From CAIMUS01 sp046347625 (lineage in GTDB: Bacteria > Pseudomonadota > Gammaproteobacteria > Competibacterales > Competibacteraceae): a stretch of 64,000 nt of DNA. Position numbers and translations under genes: made by a program. Under the pieces are notes generated by a model. It worked only from the letters and a program-made list of their open reading frames with translations. It was not told where the DNA came from and did not search any database. Positions 50,709 through 59,630 of this stretch are shown here, piece by piece (position 1 is the stretch's first letter; each line of letters starts with the position of its first letter). The DNA lies in contig JAXMFU010000002.1 in the NCBI GenBank assembly GCA_046347625.1, forward strand, positions 434,001 to 498,000, given 5' to 3'.

Positions 50709-52066
50709 CCCAATTGCCTCCGGACTTCAGCGGCAAACACCCGACCGCGCTCTTCATAATTACGGAACATGTCGAAACTGGCGCAGGCCGGCGAGAGCAG
50801 CACGCTGTCGCCGGGTTCGGCCAGTTGTGCCGCCAGCGCCACCGCGGCGACCATGCTGTCGGCGTGGTGGATCGGGACCCGGTTTTTTACCGCCGCGGCG
50901 ATGGCCGGGGCGTCGCGCCCGATCAGCACCAGGGCATGCACCTTGGGGGCGAGCGCCGCGCCCAGAGGGCCGAAGTCCTGGCCTTTGCCGTCGCCACCGG
51001 CGATCAGGACCAGTCGGTCCGGCAATCCCTGGACCGCGGCCAGGGTGGCCCCGACATTGGTGCCTTTGGAATCGTCGTACCAGCGCACGCCGTGCCGTTC
51101 CAGCACCAGTTGGGTGCGATGGGGCAGACCGGTAAAGTCTCTCAGCGCCGCCAGCATCGGTTCGCGCGCCAGGCCCAGGGAATGCCCCAGGGCCAGGGCG
51201 GCCAGGGCATTGGCCAGGTTATGGTCGCCCCGGATTTTGAGTTCATCCGCTCGTAGCCAGCAATCCTCACTCCGGGCCAACCAGAGTTCGCCGGCGTGTC
51301 GGTGCAGGCCGAAATCCGCCGGTCCCGGCGCCGCCAAGGTGAAATACACGGTCCGCCGCCCGGATTCGGCCATAGCCGCTACGGCGGGATCGTCGGCGTT
51401 GAGCACCATCGTGCCGTCCCCCCGGAAAATGCGCTGCTTGGCCTGGCGGTAGGCGTCCAGGCTGAGGTGCCAGTCCAGGTGATCGGGACTGAGATTGAGC
51501 ACCGTGGCCGCTCGGGCGTTCAGGCTGTAGGTGCTCGCCAGTTGGAAGCTGGACAATTCGAGCACATAGAGTTCCACGCCCGGCCGCGCCAGCAGGTCCA
51601 GCGTCGGCGTGCCCAGATTGCCGCCCACCGCGACCGTGATGCCGGCCTGTTCGGCCATCGATCCCAGCAGGGTGGTGACCGTGCTCTTGCCGTTCGAGCC
51701 GGTAACGGCCGCAATCGGGGCGCCGGCCAGATGCGCGAACAGTTCGATATCGCCCCAGACCGGCACGCCCCGCGCCACGGTGGCGGCAATGGCCGGCGTA
51801 TGCAGAGGTACACCCGGACTGACCAGCAGGCGCTGCGCCTTGGCAAAGACGGCGGGCGGGAAACTGCCCAGGTAGCAGGGGACGCCGGGGCACTCGCGCG
51901 TCAGGTCCGTCAGGCCGGGCGGCTCCGGGCGGGTATCGGTGACCGCCACCTCGGCTCCCAAGGACAGCAAGGTGCGCACGGCGGACAGACCGGTTTTACC
52001 CAGTCCGACCACCAGGGTCAGGCCGGGGAGCGTCAGCATGGGCGGCGCGGGTGTGGATTGGGTCAT
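50705..52066 (-). CDS. murD: UDP-N-acetylmuramoyl-L-alanine--D-glutamate ligase
   Basis: The 453-residue Mur ligase adds D-Glu. LTLVVGLGKTGLSAVRTLLS (about 15) and the ATP loop VTGSNGKSTVTTLLGSMA (about 115), LNLSPDHLDWHLSLDAY, GLPHRTQLVLERHGVRWYDD followed by SKGTN are typical. The start ATG 52066 is chosen from family length; the longer frame extends into mraY out of frame with it. It lies 2 bp after the mraY stop. Confidence 0.97.
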   Translation of the reverse strand: MTQSTPAPPMLTLPGLTLVVGLGKTGLSAVRTLLSLGAEVAVTDTRPEPPGLTDLTRECPGVPCYLGSFPPAVFAKAQRLLVSPGVPLHTPAIAATVARGVPVWGDIELFAHLAGAPIAAVTGSNGKSTVTTLLGSMAEQAGITVAVGGNLGTPTLDLLARPGVELYVLELSSFQLASTYSLNARAATVLNLSPDHLDWHLSLDAYRQAKQRIFRGDGTMVLNADDPAVAAMAESGRRTVYFTLAAPGPADFGLHRHAGELWLARSEDCWLRADELKIRGDHNLANALAALALGHSLGLAREPMLAALRDFTGLPHRTQLVLERHGVRWYDDSKGTNVGATLAAVQGLPDRLVLIAGGDGKGQDFGPLGAALAPKVHALVLIGRDAPAIAAAVKNRVPIHHADSMVAAVALAAQLAEPGDSVLLSPACASFDMFRNYEERGRVFAAEVRRQLG

Positions 52067-52068
52067 GG

Positions 52069-53154
52069 TTAGCGGATCTTCAGGCTGGACAGGCCGATCA
52101 GCACCAGCACCACGGTGATGATCCAGAAGCGGACGATGACCCGGGGTTCGGGCCAGCCTTTGAGCTCGAAGTGATGGTGCAACGGTGCCATCCGGAAGAT
52201 GCGCCGGCCGGTGAGCTTGAACGAGGCCACCTGGAGCATGACTGAGACCGTCTCCAGCACGAAGATCCCGCCCATGATCAACAGCACCAGTTCCTGCCGC
52301 ACCACCACGGCCAGCACGCCCAGGGCGGCGCCCAGCGCCAGCGCGCCGACATCGCCCATGAACACCTGGGCGGGGTAGGCATTGAACCAGAGGAAGCCCA
52401 GTCCGGCGCCCATCAGCGCGCCACAGAACACGATCAACTCCCCGACCCCGGCCACATAGGGCAGCCCCAGGTAACCGGAGAAGATGATATTCCCGGCGAC
52501 GTAGACAAAGATCCCCATGGCGCCGGCCACCATCACGGTCGGGACGATCGCCAGTCCGTCCAGTCCGTCGGTCAGATTGACCGCGTTGCTGGCGCCGACG
52601 ATAACAAAATAGGTCACCGGAATAAACCATAGCCCCATTTCGATCGAGCCCTGTTTGACGAAGGGAATGACCAGTTGAGTCTCGATCGGGGTTTGGGCGG
52701 TGCAATAGAGTAGCAGCGCAGCGGCCAGGCCGATGCAGGATTGCCAGAAGTATTTGGCTCGGGCGGACAGGCCCTTGGAGTTGCGCAGAACCAGCTTGCG
52801 GTAGTCATCCACCCAGCCGATGATGCCGAACGATAGGGTCACCGCCAAGACCAGCCAGACATAGCGATTATGGAGATCCGCCCACAGCAGGGTGGTGAGG
52901 GTGACCGCCACCAGGATCAGGGCGCCGCCCATGGTCGGTGTGCCGGCCTTGGACAGATGGGTCTGTGGGCCGTCATTTCGGACATACTGGCCGATTTTAT
53001 AGAAGGTCAAGCGCCGGATCATGCCCGGACCGACTAGAAAACAGATACCCAACGCCGTCAACACGCCCAGGATCGCCCGCAAGGTCAAATACTGGAAGAC
53101 ATTGAAGCCGCTGTAGACCGTCCGGGCCAGCCACTCCGCCAGAAAGACCAGCAT
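52069..53154 (-). CDS. mraY: phospho-N-acetylmuramoyl-pentapeptide transferase
   Basis: The 361-residue, ten-helix enzyme transfers phospho-MurNAc-pentapeptide to undecaprenyl phosphate to make lipid I. GTPTMGGALILVAVTLTTLL (about 71), VDDYRKLVLRNSKGLSARAK (Asp-Asp pair), NLTDGLDGLAIVPTVMVAGA, FMGDVGALALGAALGVLAVV, and MAPLHHHFELKGW match. It overlaps the murF stop by 1 bp. Confidence 0.98.
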   Translation of the reverse strand: MLVFLAEWLARTVYSGFNVFQYLTLRAILGVLTALGICFLVGPGMIRRLTFYKIGQYVRNDGPQTHLSKAGTPTMGGALILVAVTLTTLLWADLHNRYVWLVLAVTLSFGIIGWVDDYRKLVLRNSKGLSARAKYFWQSCIGLAAALLLYCTAQTPIETQLVIPFVKQGSIEMGLWFIPVTYFVIVGASNAVNLTDGLDGLAIVPTVMVAGAMGIFVYVAGNIIFSGYLGLPYVAGVGELIVFCGALMGAGLGFLWFNAYPAQVFMGDVGALALGAALGVLAVVVRQELVLLIMGGIFVLETVSVMLQVASFKLTGRRIFRMAPLHHHFELKGWPEPRVIVRFWIITVVLVLIGLSSLKIR

Positions 53155-54527
53155 CAGCCGTGCGCCTCCCCGCTCGGGTCCGCCCTCGCGATCAGCGCCT
53201 GGACGATACGCTCCATCCGCATGCTCCGGGAACCTTTGACCAGTACGGTCGGCTTTTCAGGGCCGGCCGCCAGGCTTTCCCTGAGCGCCTGGATCAGCGC
53301 TTCGGCGCTGTCGTAATGTACGCCGCCCGGACCAAAGCTCCGAACCGCCATCCGACTATGCTCGCCAAGCGCAAAACAGCGCTGAAAATCGGCCTGTCGG
53401 GCCTGCCGTCCGGCCTGCTCGTGTAGTTCGGCCGCATTCGGCCCCAGCTCGGCCATATCGCCCAGTACCAGCCAGTGAACGCCGGCTTCGCCGCCGAGCG
53501 TATTCAAGGCCGCCGCCAGGGAGGCCGGATTGGCGTTATAGGCATCATGGATCAGGGTAATACCATCCGGTCCGGGCAGGCGCTGCAACCGTCCGGCTAC
53601 GGCGTGCATCCCTTCCAGCCCCTGTTTAATGTCTTCCAGGCCGGCACCCACCGCCAGACCGGCCGCCGCTGCCGCCAGGGCATTGCAGATGTTATGCTCG
53701 CCTGGCAGGGGTAACTCGATATCGATCTGCTGCCTGAAGGCCCTCAGGCGAAACCGGTTGCAGGATGCGTCCAGGATCTGCCCGCTGACCTGGGCGGGCC
53801 GGGTCAGGCCGAAGTCGATCACTCGGCGCTCTCCGGCCAGACTGGACCAGTAGTCGGCATAGACATCATCCCGGTTGATGATCGCCACTCCGTCCGGCCC
53901 CAAGCCGCCGTAAATTTCCCCCTTGCCCCGAGCAACGCCGTCGAGGCTGCCGAAGCCCTCCAGATGGGCGGGGCCGGCATTATTGATCAGGGCCACGTCC
54001 GGCCGGGCCAGTCCGGTCAGATAGGCAATCTCGCCGACATGATTGGCACCCATTTCGACCACGGCATAATCTTCGTCGCCCAGTCGTAGCAGAGTCAGCG
54101 GTACCCCCAGATCATTGTTGAGGTTGCCGGTAGTGGCCAGCACCCGTCCCCGGCAGCGCAGAATGGCGGCGATCATCTCCTTGACGGTGGTCTTACCGTT
54201 GCTGCCGGTCAGGGCGACCAATGGCCGGGTAAAGCGTTGCCGCCAGGCGGCTCCCAGCCGTCCCAGAGCAAGCCGGGTATCGGCCACCCGCAATTGCGGC
54301 AGAAGATCCACCGCTACCGGCCGGCTGACCAGGGCGGCGGCGGCGCCCTGCTGCTTGGCCTGGGCAATAAAATCATGACCGTCGTGGTTGGCACCCCGCA
54401 GGGCGACAAACAGGCCACCCGGGCTGAGTTGCCGGCTGTCGATGCCGACCGAGGTAATGTGGGCATCCGGCCCCACGAGTTCACCCTCCAGCAGCGGCAC
54501 CATTGCCGCCAGCGTCAATGCGATCAT
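53154..54527 (-). CDS. murF: UDP-MurNAc-tripeptide--D-alanyl-D-alanine ligase
   Basis: The 457-residue Mur ligase adds D-Ala-D-Ala. The ATP loop VALTGSNGKTTVKEMIAAIL (about 103), NLNNDLGVPLTLLRLG, EMGANHVGEIAYLTGLARPD, NAGPAHLEGFGSLDGVARGK and HDAYNANPASLAAALNTLGG are MurF signatures; the DNPR motif of MurE is absent. Its start codon overlaps the ftsI stop (ATGA), so no murE lies in between. Confidence 0.96.
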   Translation of the reverse strand: MIALTLAAMVPLLEGELVGPDAHITSVGIDSRQLSPGGLFVALRGANHDGHDFIAQAKQQGAAAALVSRPVAVDLLPQLRVADTRLALGRLGAAWRQRFTRPLVALTGSNGKTTVKEMIAAILRCRGRVLATTGNLNNDLGVPLTLLRLGDEDYAVVEMGANHVGEIAYLTGLARPDVALINNAGPAHLEGFGSLDGVARGKGEIYGGLGPDGVAIINRDDVYADYWSSLAGERRVIDFGLTRPAQVSGQILDASCNRFRLRAFRQQIDIELPLPGEHNICNALAAAAAGLAVGAGLEDIKQGLEGMHAVAGRLQRLPGPDGITLIHDAYNANPASLAAALNTLGGEAGVHWLVLGDMAELGPNAAELHEQAGRQARQADFQRCFALGEHSRMAVRSFGPGGVHYDSAEALIQALRESLAAGPEKPTVLVKGSRSMRMERIVQALIARADPSGEAHG

Positions 54528-56311
54528 TGGGCCGTCTCCGCAGCGGTGCCCTTCTCCGCTTTGCCGACCACCACCAGATTCTGAGAGGGAATGGCGTCGG
54601 GCGGAACATTGAGAATCCTTAAGGTCGCTTCCATAATCTGGCTGAACACCGGAGCGGCGATGGCGCCGCCATAGTAGCCGCCGCGATGGGGCTCGTCGAT
54701 CACCACCACGCAGACCAGCCGCGGGCGACTGGCGGGCACCATGCCGGCGAACAGGGAGCGGTACCGATCCGGTGAGTAGCGGCCATGGGCGGTCTTATGC
54801 ACGGTACCGGTCTTGCCGGCCACCCGATAGCCCGGTACCGTCGCCTTGGCGCCGGTGCCCGCCTCGCTGACGGCCAGTTCCAGCATGGCGCGGATTTTCC
54901 GGGTGGTGTCTTCGGACAGCAGCCGTACCTCTTCCTCGGGCGGCTTGTCCCGCCGCAGCAGGCTCAAGGGCCGCCGTACCCCGCCGGATGCCAGCACGGC
55001 GTAAGCCTGGGCCAGTTGCAGGATGTTCACGGAAATGCCATAACCGAAAGCATTGTTGGCATGACCGATGGCGCCCCAGGTGGAATACGGTTTAAGGAGT
55101 CCGGCCTGTTCCCCGGCAAACCCTAAACCGGAGAGCGTGCCGAAGCCCAGCCGGTGATACAGATCCCACAGTTTCTGGGCCGGCATCGACAGGGCAATCT
55201 TGCTGATGCCGACATTGCTGGATTTACTGATCACGCGGGTGACATCGATCCGGCCGTAGTTGTGGACATCCTTGACCGTGTAGCGACCGACTTGCAGCAC
55301 GCCGGGACTGGTATCGATCGGGGTTTCCGGTCGGTAAGCGCCGCTTTCCAGCGCCAGGGCGGCGGTAAAGGGTTTCATCGTCGAACCCGGCTCGAAAATA
55401 TCGGTTACGGCTCGGTTGCGCAGCAGGGCCGCATTCAGTTGGCGTCGGTCGTTGGGATTACCCGCCGGTTGATTGACCATGGCCAGGATTTCCCCGGTGG
55501 CCACATCCAATACGACCGCCGAGGCGCCGCTGGCCTGACGTTCCAGCACAGCCTCCTTCAGCGCGCGGTAGGCTACATATTGAACCCGGCGGTCGATGCT
55601 CAGGGTAAGCGGCTTACCCGGTTCCGGCACTCGCAGCACTTCCACATCTTCGACGATATGCCCCAGACGGTCACGGATGACCCGCTTGCTGCCCGGCACG
55701 CCCTGCAACCGTTCGTTCATGCCCAGTTCCAGCCCCTCCTGGCCGGCATCATCGATATCGGTGAAACCCAGCAAGTGCGAGGTAATTTCGGCGGTCGGGT
55801 AATAGCGGCGGTATTCCCGCTGTGAGTACACGCCTGGAATTTGCAGATTCAGTACCCGCTGCGCCAGGTCCGGGGTCAGATGGCGGCGCAAATAGAAAAA
55901 TTCCCGCTCTTCATGGTCGCTCAGGCGCCGTTCCAGTTCCCCGGCCTTCATTCCCAGGGTCTGCGCCAGCAGTGGCAGCCGGTCCGGGTTTGCCAGCAGC
56001 AGTTCCGGTACCACCCAGATGGAATCCACCGGCGAACTGACCGCCAGCGGCTCGCCGTTGCGATCCAGCACCATCCCACGGTGGGCGGGTATCGCTACCG
56101 TCCGCAGGTAACGCTCATTGCCCTGCTCCTGCAAAAAATCCTTATTGATCAGTTGGAGATAAATGGCCCGAGCGAAGATCCCACCAGCCGCCAGGAGCAG
56201 GAGACCGAGCACCACCTGATGTCGGGTCAAGCGCCTGAGATCGGCTAATCGATAAGAGGAAATATAAGAGGAAATATAAAAGCAAATATAAGAGGGGATG
56301 CGCATCTTCAT
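54524..56311 (-). CDS. ftsI: division-specific transpeptidase PBP3
   Basis: The 595-residue bitopic protein has a transmembrane helix LGLLLLAAGGIFARAIYL (about 34-52) and a dimerisation or pedestal domain. The transpeptidase has SxxK in FEPGSTMKPF, SxN in ISKSSNVGISK and KTG in VAGKTGTVHK, all intact, for septal peptidoglycan cross-linking. The N-terminal cytoplasmic tail is odd: a Tyr/Ile/Ser repeat (SYI-C-F-YISS-YISS-Y) coded by tandem 12-bp units. The start at 56311 overlaps ftsL (ATGA). Confidence 0.96.
   Translation of the reverse strand: MKMRIPSYICFYISSYISSYRLADLRRLTRHQVVLGLLLLAAGGIFARAIYLQLINKDFLQEQGNERYLRTVAIPAHRGMVLDRNGEPLAVSSPVDSIWVVPELLLANPDRLPLLAQTLGMKAGELERRLSDHEEREFFYLRRHLTPDLAQRVLNLQIPGVYSQREYRRYYPTAEITSHLLGFTDIDDAGQEGLELGMNERLQGVPGSKRVIRDRLGHIVEDVEVLRVPEPGKPLTLSIDRRVQYVAYRALKEAVLERQASGASAVVLDVATGEILAMVNQPAGNPNDRRQLNAALLRNRAVTDIFEPGSTMKPFTAALALESGAYRPETPIDTSPGVLQVGRYTVKDVHNYGRIDVTRVISKSSNVGISKIALSMPAQKLWDLYHRLGFGTLSGLGFAGEQAGLLKPYSTWGAIGHANNAFGYGISVNILQLAQAYAVLASGGVRRPLSLLRRDKPPEEEVRLLSEDTTRKIRAMLELAVSEAGTGAKATVPGYRVAGKTGTVHKTAHGRYSPDRYRSLFAGMVPASRPRLVCVVVIDEPHRGGYYGGAIAAPVFSQIMEATLRILNVPPDAIPSQNLVVVGKAEKGTAAETAQ
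56251..56295 (-). repeat. 12-bp tandem repeat in the 5' end of ftsI
   Basis: AAATATAAGAGG (56260-56271), AAATATAAAAGC (56272-56283) and AAATATAAGAGG (56284-56295), preceded by a partial unit at 56251-56259. Twelve base pairs is a whole number of codons, so copy-number changes would keep frame. Confidence 0.85.
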
Positions 56312-56577
56312 TGCTTTACGTAAACCACGCTGGCCGGGTCGGGCAAAAGCATATGCAGGCGATCGTGCGCCGCCTGGTCGATCATCAGCGCTGTATTGAG
56401 GGTGCTTTCTTCCAGCTTGAGCAATTCCCAGTCGATATTGAGTTCATCCCGGCGCGCTTGCAGACCCTGCAATTCGATAAATAATTGTCGGCTTTGGTGT
56501 TCGCTGTAGACCAGCCCGGTCCCGGAGCACAGCACCAGCAGGAGTATGACTAGAATCAGGCGGGACGTGCCGTTCAT
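56308..56577 (-). CDS. ftsL: cell division protein FtsL
   Basis: This 89-residue bitopic protein has one helix LILVILLLVLCSGTGLVYSE (about 6-25), then a leucine-zipper-like coiled coil (RQLFIELQGLQARRDELNID, WELLKLEESTL). Low sequence conservation is usual; identity comes from size, topology and its place between rsmH and ftsI. It forms a complex with FtsB and FtsQ. It overlaps both neighbours by ATGA. Confidence 0.92.
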   Translation of the reverse strand: MNGTSRLILVILLLVLCSGTGLVYSEHQSRQLFIELQGLQARRDELNIDWELLKLEESTLNTALMIDQAAHDRLHMLLPDPASVVYVKQ

Positions 56578-57512
56578 GCGAGTCGCTCCGCCACCCGCAA
56601 CACCGCGCTGCGTGCCCGGGGATTGCCCTGCGTTTCAGTCTGGGTGGGACGTAAGGCCCGACCGATGACCCGCAGGGTGGCGGACTCCGCCGCCGCGGCG
56701 GTTACCGGCAGATCCAAGGGCCACTCGGTGCCGCGCGCCTGGGTTTGCATGAAGCGTTTGACCAGACGGTCTTCGAGCGAGTGAAAGCTGATGACCACCA
56801 GCCGTCCATCCGGGGCAAGAACGTCCAGCGCCTGGGGCAAAGCGGCCTGGAGTTCCGCCAGCTCCCGATTGATAAAGATGCGAATGGCCTGAAAGCTGCG
56901 AGTGGCCGGATGCTTGCCGGCCTCATGGGTCGGGACGGTGGCGGCAATCAGCCGCGCCAACTGCATGGTGGTGTGCAGGGGTACGGTCCGCCGGGCCTCG
57001 ACGATGGCTTTGGCGATGCGTCGATGATAGCGTTCCTCGCCGAAGTCTTTGAGCACTCGCGCAATGTCCCCGGCGTCGGCACTGGCGAGCCAGTGCGCGG
57101 CGCTCATGCCGGTGGTGGGATCCATCCGCATGTCCAGCGGGCCGTCCCGTAAAAAACTGAAACCCCGTTCGGGGTCATCCAGCTGCGGCGAGGACACACC
57201 CAGGTCCAGCACGATGCCCTGAATACAGCCGCGTAAGCCGTGCCGGTCGATGCTTTCCGCCAGCCGGCTCAAGGTCGTCTGTTCGAAGCGGAAGCGGGGA
57301 TCGGTGCCGAAACCGTCTCTGGCATACTGTGCGGCCGCCGGATCCCGGTCCAGCGCCAGCACACGGCCTTGCGGACCCAGCGCTGCGAGCATGGCGCGGG
57401 TGTGACCGCCTCGTCCGAAAGTGCCATCCACATAGACACCCTCCGGTCTTATCTTCAATGCAGCGATAGTTTCCTGCACTAACACCGCTTGGTGTGATAA
57501 AACTTCATGCAT
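56574..57512 (-). CDS. rsmH: 16S rRNA m4C1402 methyltransferase
   Basis: The 312-residue SAM enzyme (formerly mraW) methylates C1402 of 16S rRNA. HQAVLVQETIAALKIRPEGV, YVDGTFGRGGHTRAMLAALG (SAM site), GIVLDLGVSSPQLDDPERGF, FLRDGPLDMRMDPTTGMSAA and VVISFHSLEDRLVKRFMQTQ are hallmarks. It lies 27 bp after mraZ and overlaps ftsL. Confidence 0.98.
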   Translation of the reverse strand: MHEVLSHQAVLVQETIAALKIRPEGVYVDGTFGRGGHTRAMLAALGPQGRVLALDRDPAAAQYARDGFGTDPRFRFEQTTLSRLAESIDRHGLRGCIQGIVLDLGVSSPQLDDPERGFSFLRDGPLDMRMDPTTGMSAAHWLASADAGDIARVLKDFGEERYHRRIAKAIVEARRTVPLHTTMQLARLIAATVPTHEAGKHPATRSFQAIRIFINRELAELQAALPQALDVLAPDGRLVVISFHSLEDRLVKRFMQTQARGTEWPLDLPVTAAAAESATLRVIGRALRPTQTETQGNPRARSAVLRVAERLA

Positions 57513-57539
57513 CGCCTGGAAGTATCTTTTTAAAAAGAG

Positions 57540-57992
57540 TTAAAAAGAGAGTGTTTCTACATCAGCCGGCAGAGCGCTATCTTGCCCGGTCTCGGCCAGC
57601 CATTGTTCTCTGAGCTGATACCATGTCTGCTCATCCCAGAGTTCGAATTTGTTACCCTGCCCGACCAGAACCACATGCTTATCCAGGCCGGCAAACTCCC
57701 TCAGCGGACCGGGGATAAGGATGCGCCCCTGTCCGTCCATATCACATTCCTCGGCATGCCCTAACAGCAGCCGTTTGAGGCCACGCGCCTGCCTGTTGGT
57801 GCTGGACAGCTGAATGAGTTTCTGTTCAACTTCCTCCCACACCGGTAAGGGATAGAGCAACAGGCAACGGTCGCGATCGACGGTCAGCACCAACTGGCCG
57901 GCACAAGATTCCCGCAAACGGTTGCGGTATTTGGCAGGCACAGCCAGACGGCCCTTGTTATCCAACGTTAGGGAATTAATACCCCGAAACAA
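57540..57992 (-). CDS. mraZ: transcriptional regulator MraZ
   Basis: The 150-residue protein has two AbrB-like (SpoVT) swapped-hairpin domains: N-terminal SLTLDNKGRLAVPAKYRNRL, and second CDMDGQGRILIPGPLREFAG. It forms a ring-shaped octamer or dodecamer that binds repeats upstream of its own operon. It starts at TTG 57992 with a very strong AAAGGAGG 5 nt upstream; no ATG is suitably placed. It is the first gene of the dcw operon. Confidence 0.97.
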   Translation of the reverse strand: MFRGINSLTLDNKGRLAVPAKYRNRLRESCAGQLVLTVDRDRCLLLYPLPVWEEVEQKLIQLSSTNRQARGLKRLLLGHAEECDMDGQGRILIPGPLREFAGLDKHVVLVGQGNKFELWDEQTWYQLREQWLAETGQDSALPADVETLSF

Positions 57993-58017
57993 AGCTGCCT
58001 CCTTTTAGTCGGCATAT

Positions 58018-58042
58018 TCCCTTATTTCCCACTTTGTCCCAC
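58018..58042 (-). promoter_or_regulatory. MraZ operator (three direct repeats)
   Basis: On the minus strand GTGGGACAAA, GTGGGAAATA and AGGGAATATG form three 10-bp-spaced (G)TGGGA repeats, as in MraZ-binding regions of other bacteria. They lie between the promoter and mraZ, so autoregulation is likely. Confidence 0.85.
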
Positions 58043-58050
58043 TTTTTTAC

Positions 58051-58079
58051 ACTATAGGAAGGATACCTGTTGCTGTCAA
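58051..58079 (-). promoter_or_regulatory. sigma-70 promoter of the dcw cluster (Pmra)
   Basis: TTGACA (58079-58074), a 17-bp spacer, then TATAGT (58056-58051). It stands directly upstream of the MraZ repeats; transcription should start near 58044. Confidence 0.85.
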
Positions 58080-58342
58080 GCAACCCTTACCACTTTCTTT
58101 GAAAACATTAATAGCGGCTTAAAAACAATTACTTATGCATTAAAGACAAAGGCATTATGGTACCCTGGCCGGTGCTTTTCGCATTACCGGGTCACCCTTA
58201 TACCTGAATTGGAGCGGCCGACACCCCGGAAAGGTAGCGGCACCCTTCGCCGGGGTTTCAGCAAGAGAGCCATGCAGCGATCGAAACGGCATCCCGGCGA
58301 GGCCGGGCGCGATCGGCCGGCCGCCGGCTATAAGCGCGGGGA
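58080..58342. other. gap between rnpB 3' end and Pmra
   Basis: No gene recognised. GC-rich palindromic segments near 58290-58330 (for example GCCCGGCCTCGCCGGG on the minus strand) could form part of an rnpB terminator, although no T-run follows. Confidence 0.5.
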
Positions 58343-58713
58343 GGGAGTCGGCCTGTAAGCCGGGTTCTGTCGAGGACAGCCATTCATCTGCGACGCCTGT
58401 CGCCAGGCGCCTGTAGCGACCTACCCGGGAGTCGTGCGGGCGACACGTTGACACTCCCCTATTTGGTCTTGCTCCGGGTGGGGTTTGCCCTGCCGGTGCT
58501 GTTGCCAGCACCGCGGTGCGCTCTTACATTAAGTCACCCGCCGAAGCAGGCGACCGCACCTTTTCACCCTTGCCGGTCCTGGTGGACGTAGGCGGTATGT
58601 TTTCTGTGGCACTTTCCGTAGGCTTGCGCCTCCCAGGTGTTACCTGGCACCCTGCCCTATGGAGCCCGGACTTTCCTCCGCCTCTTGAGGCAGCGGCTGT
58701 CCGGCCAACTCCC
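58343..58713 (-). ncRNA. rnpB: RNase P RNA (A type)
   Basis: The ribozyme subunit that matures tRNA 5' ends. The minus strand begins GGGAGTTGGCCGGACAGCCG and pairs with its 3' end GGCCGACTCCC. It carries the highly conserved GGAGGAAAGTCCGGGCTCCA and GGGCAGGGTGCCAGGTAAC near the 5' side and ACAGAACCCGGCTTA near the 3' side. Ends are set by the terminal P1 helix, within a few bases. Location upstream of mraZ is seen in Pseudomonas and relatives. Confidence 0.95.
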
Positions 58714-58762
58714 TATCGTTAGTATCTCTTTTGCCTGCCGGGTTCGCAAGAGACCCTTGTGA

Positions 58763-59611
58763 TCAGGACAACTGTTGCAGCCAGGCAGTTAGGTCGGCGA
58801 CCGTTTGGAAATCCAGCAGGGCTTCCCCCAGGTTTTCCAACTCGGTCACGGGTAGGTCCTGGATACGTGTTTCCTGGGCGGGCGCCAGTGGACCGAGACG
58901 GCGGCGCAGCATGCGCAGAATCAGCGCCGCTTCACCAAGTTGGCGGCCTTCGGCGAACACGTCCTGATAGAAGCGGGTTTGCTTCAAATCGACATCGGGC
59001 AGGTGTAGCATGGCTTGAATCTCCTGACGGCTGAGTTGCGGTAATTTATAAACCAGAATGGTTTCGAGTAGATCGAGGAATATCGGGGTCTGGGGATCGT
59101 CGGGTGGCAAAATGAAGGCGCGTTGGGTGGCCTGGGCGCGGGGGATCACGTCCGGTACGGGCGCAATAATCAACTGCAAGAGTTGCAGACCCCAATGCGT
59201 GGTAGGGATGTCGGCCAGGTCTTCCAGGTAAACACGGCGGACGCACGGCAATTGCAGCAGCACCTCGAACGATGGGGATGGACCCTTGTCGGTGGCGCGG
59301 TCGGGAAAAATGGCGATGGCCAGCCAGGGGCGTTGCAGCGGCTGACGGTAGAGGTAGATGAATAGCTCGGTGAACCAGCGCCCGTAGAACTGGAGATCGG
59401 GTTGAAACTGTGCTTCCAGGAATCCCACTGGCAGGGTCGGGTCGTCGGTGGTGGGGACCAGCACGCCGTCCAGTTGAAAGCGGGTTTCCTTGACCTCTTC
59501 CGCGCGCAGAGTGTACGTACCGGCTGCCGGCACGGGCCAGTCGGCCAGTTTGAACGGCAGGTCAGGGCAGGCTTTGAATAGCCTGTAGAGCAGGTGGTCG
59601 GTTTTCATCAT
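58763..59611 (-). CDS. Rpn/DUF2887-family nuclease-like protein
   Basis: The 282-residue protein begins TDHLLYRLFKACPDLPFKLA. It carries a PD-(D/E)XK-like pattern (FQLDGVLVP then GFLEAQFQPDLQFYGR, giving D...E-x-Q) and a C-terminal DUF4351-like helical region (FAEGRQLGEAALILRMLRRR). Members are related to recombination-promoting nucleases (Rpn) and are often in multi-copy. Role here is unknown; it sits 20 bp downstream of a STAND-TPR gene in the same direction, and so might be the last gene of that unit. An Asp-Glu-Gln triad is visible but its activity is inferred. Confidence 0.88.
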   Translation of the reverse strand: MMKTDHLLYRLFKACPDLPFKLADWPVPAAGTYTLRAEEVKETRFQLDGVLVPTTDDPTLPVGFLEAQFQPDLQFYGRWFTELFIYLYRQPLQRPWLAIAIFPDRATDKGPSPSFEVLLQLPCVRRVYLEDLADIPTTHWGLQLLQLIIAPVPDVIPRAQATQRAFILPPDDPQTPIFLDLLETILVYKLPQLSRQEIQAMLHLPDVDLKQTRFYQDVFAEGRQLGEAALILRMLRRRLGPLAPAQETRIQDLPVTELENLGEALLDFQTVADLTAWLQQLS

Positions 59612-59630
59612 GACAGCCTGTGGCTAAATG

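Noticed and set aside
50705..52705. Longer murD start within mraY
   Set aside because: The extra 213 codons run through mraY out of frame; the family start is at 52066.
58155..58511. 118-residue minus-strand frame over rnpB
   Set aside because: It lies within the RNase P RNA and its flank; composition comes from the structured RNA.
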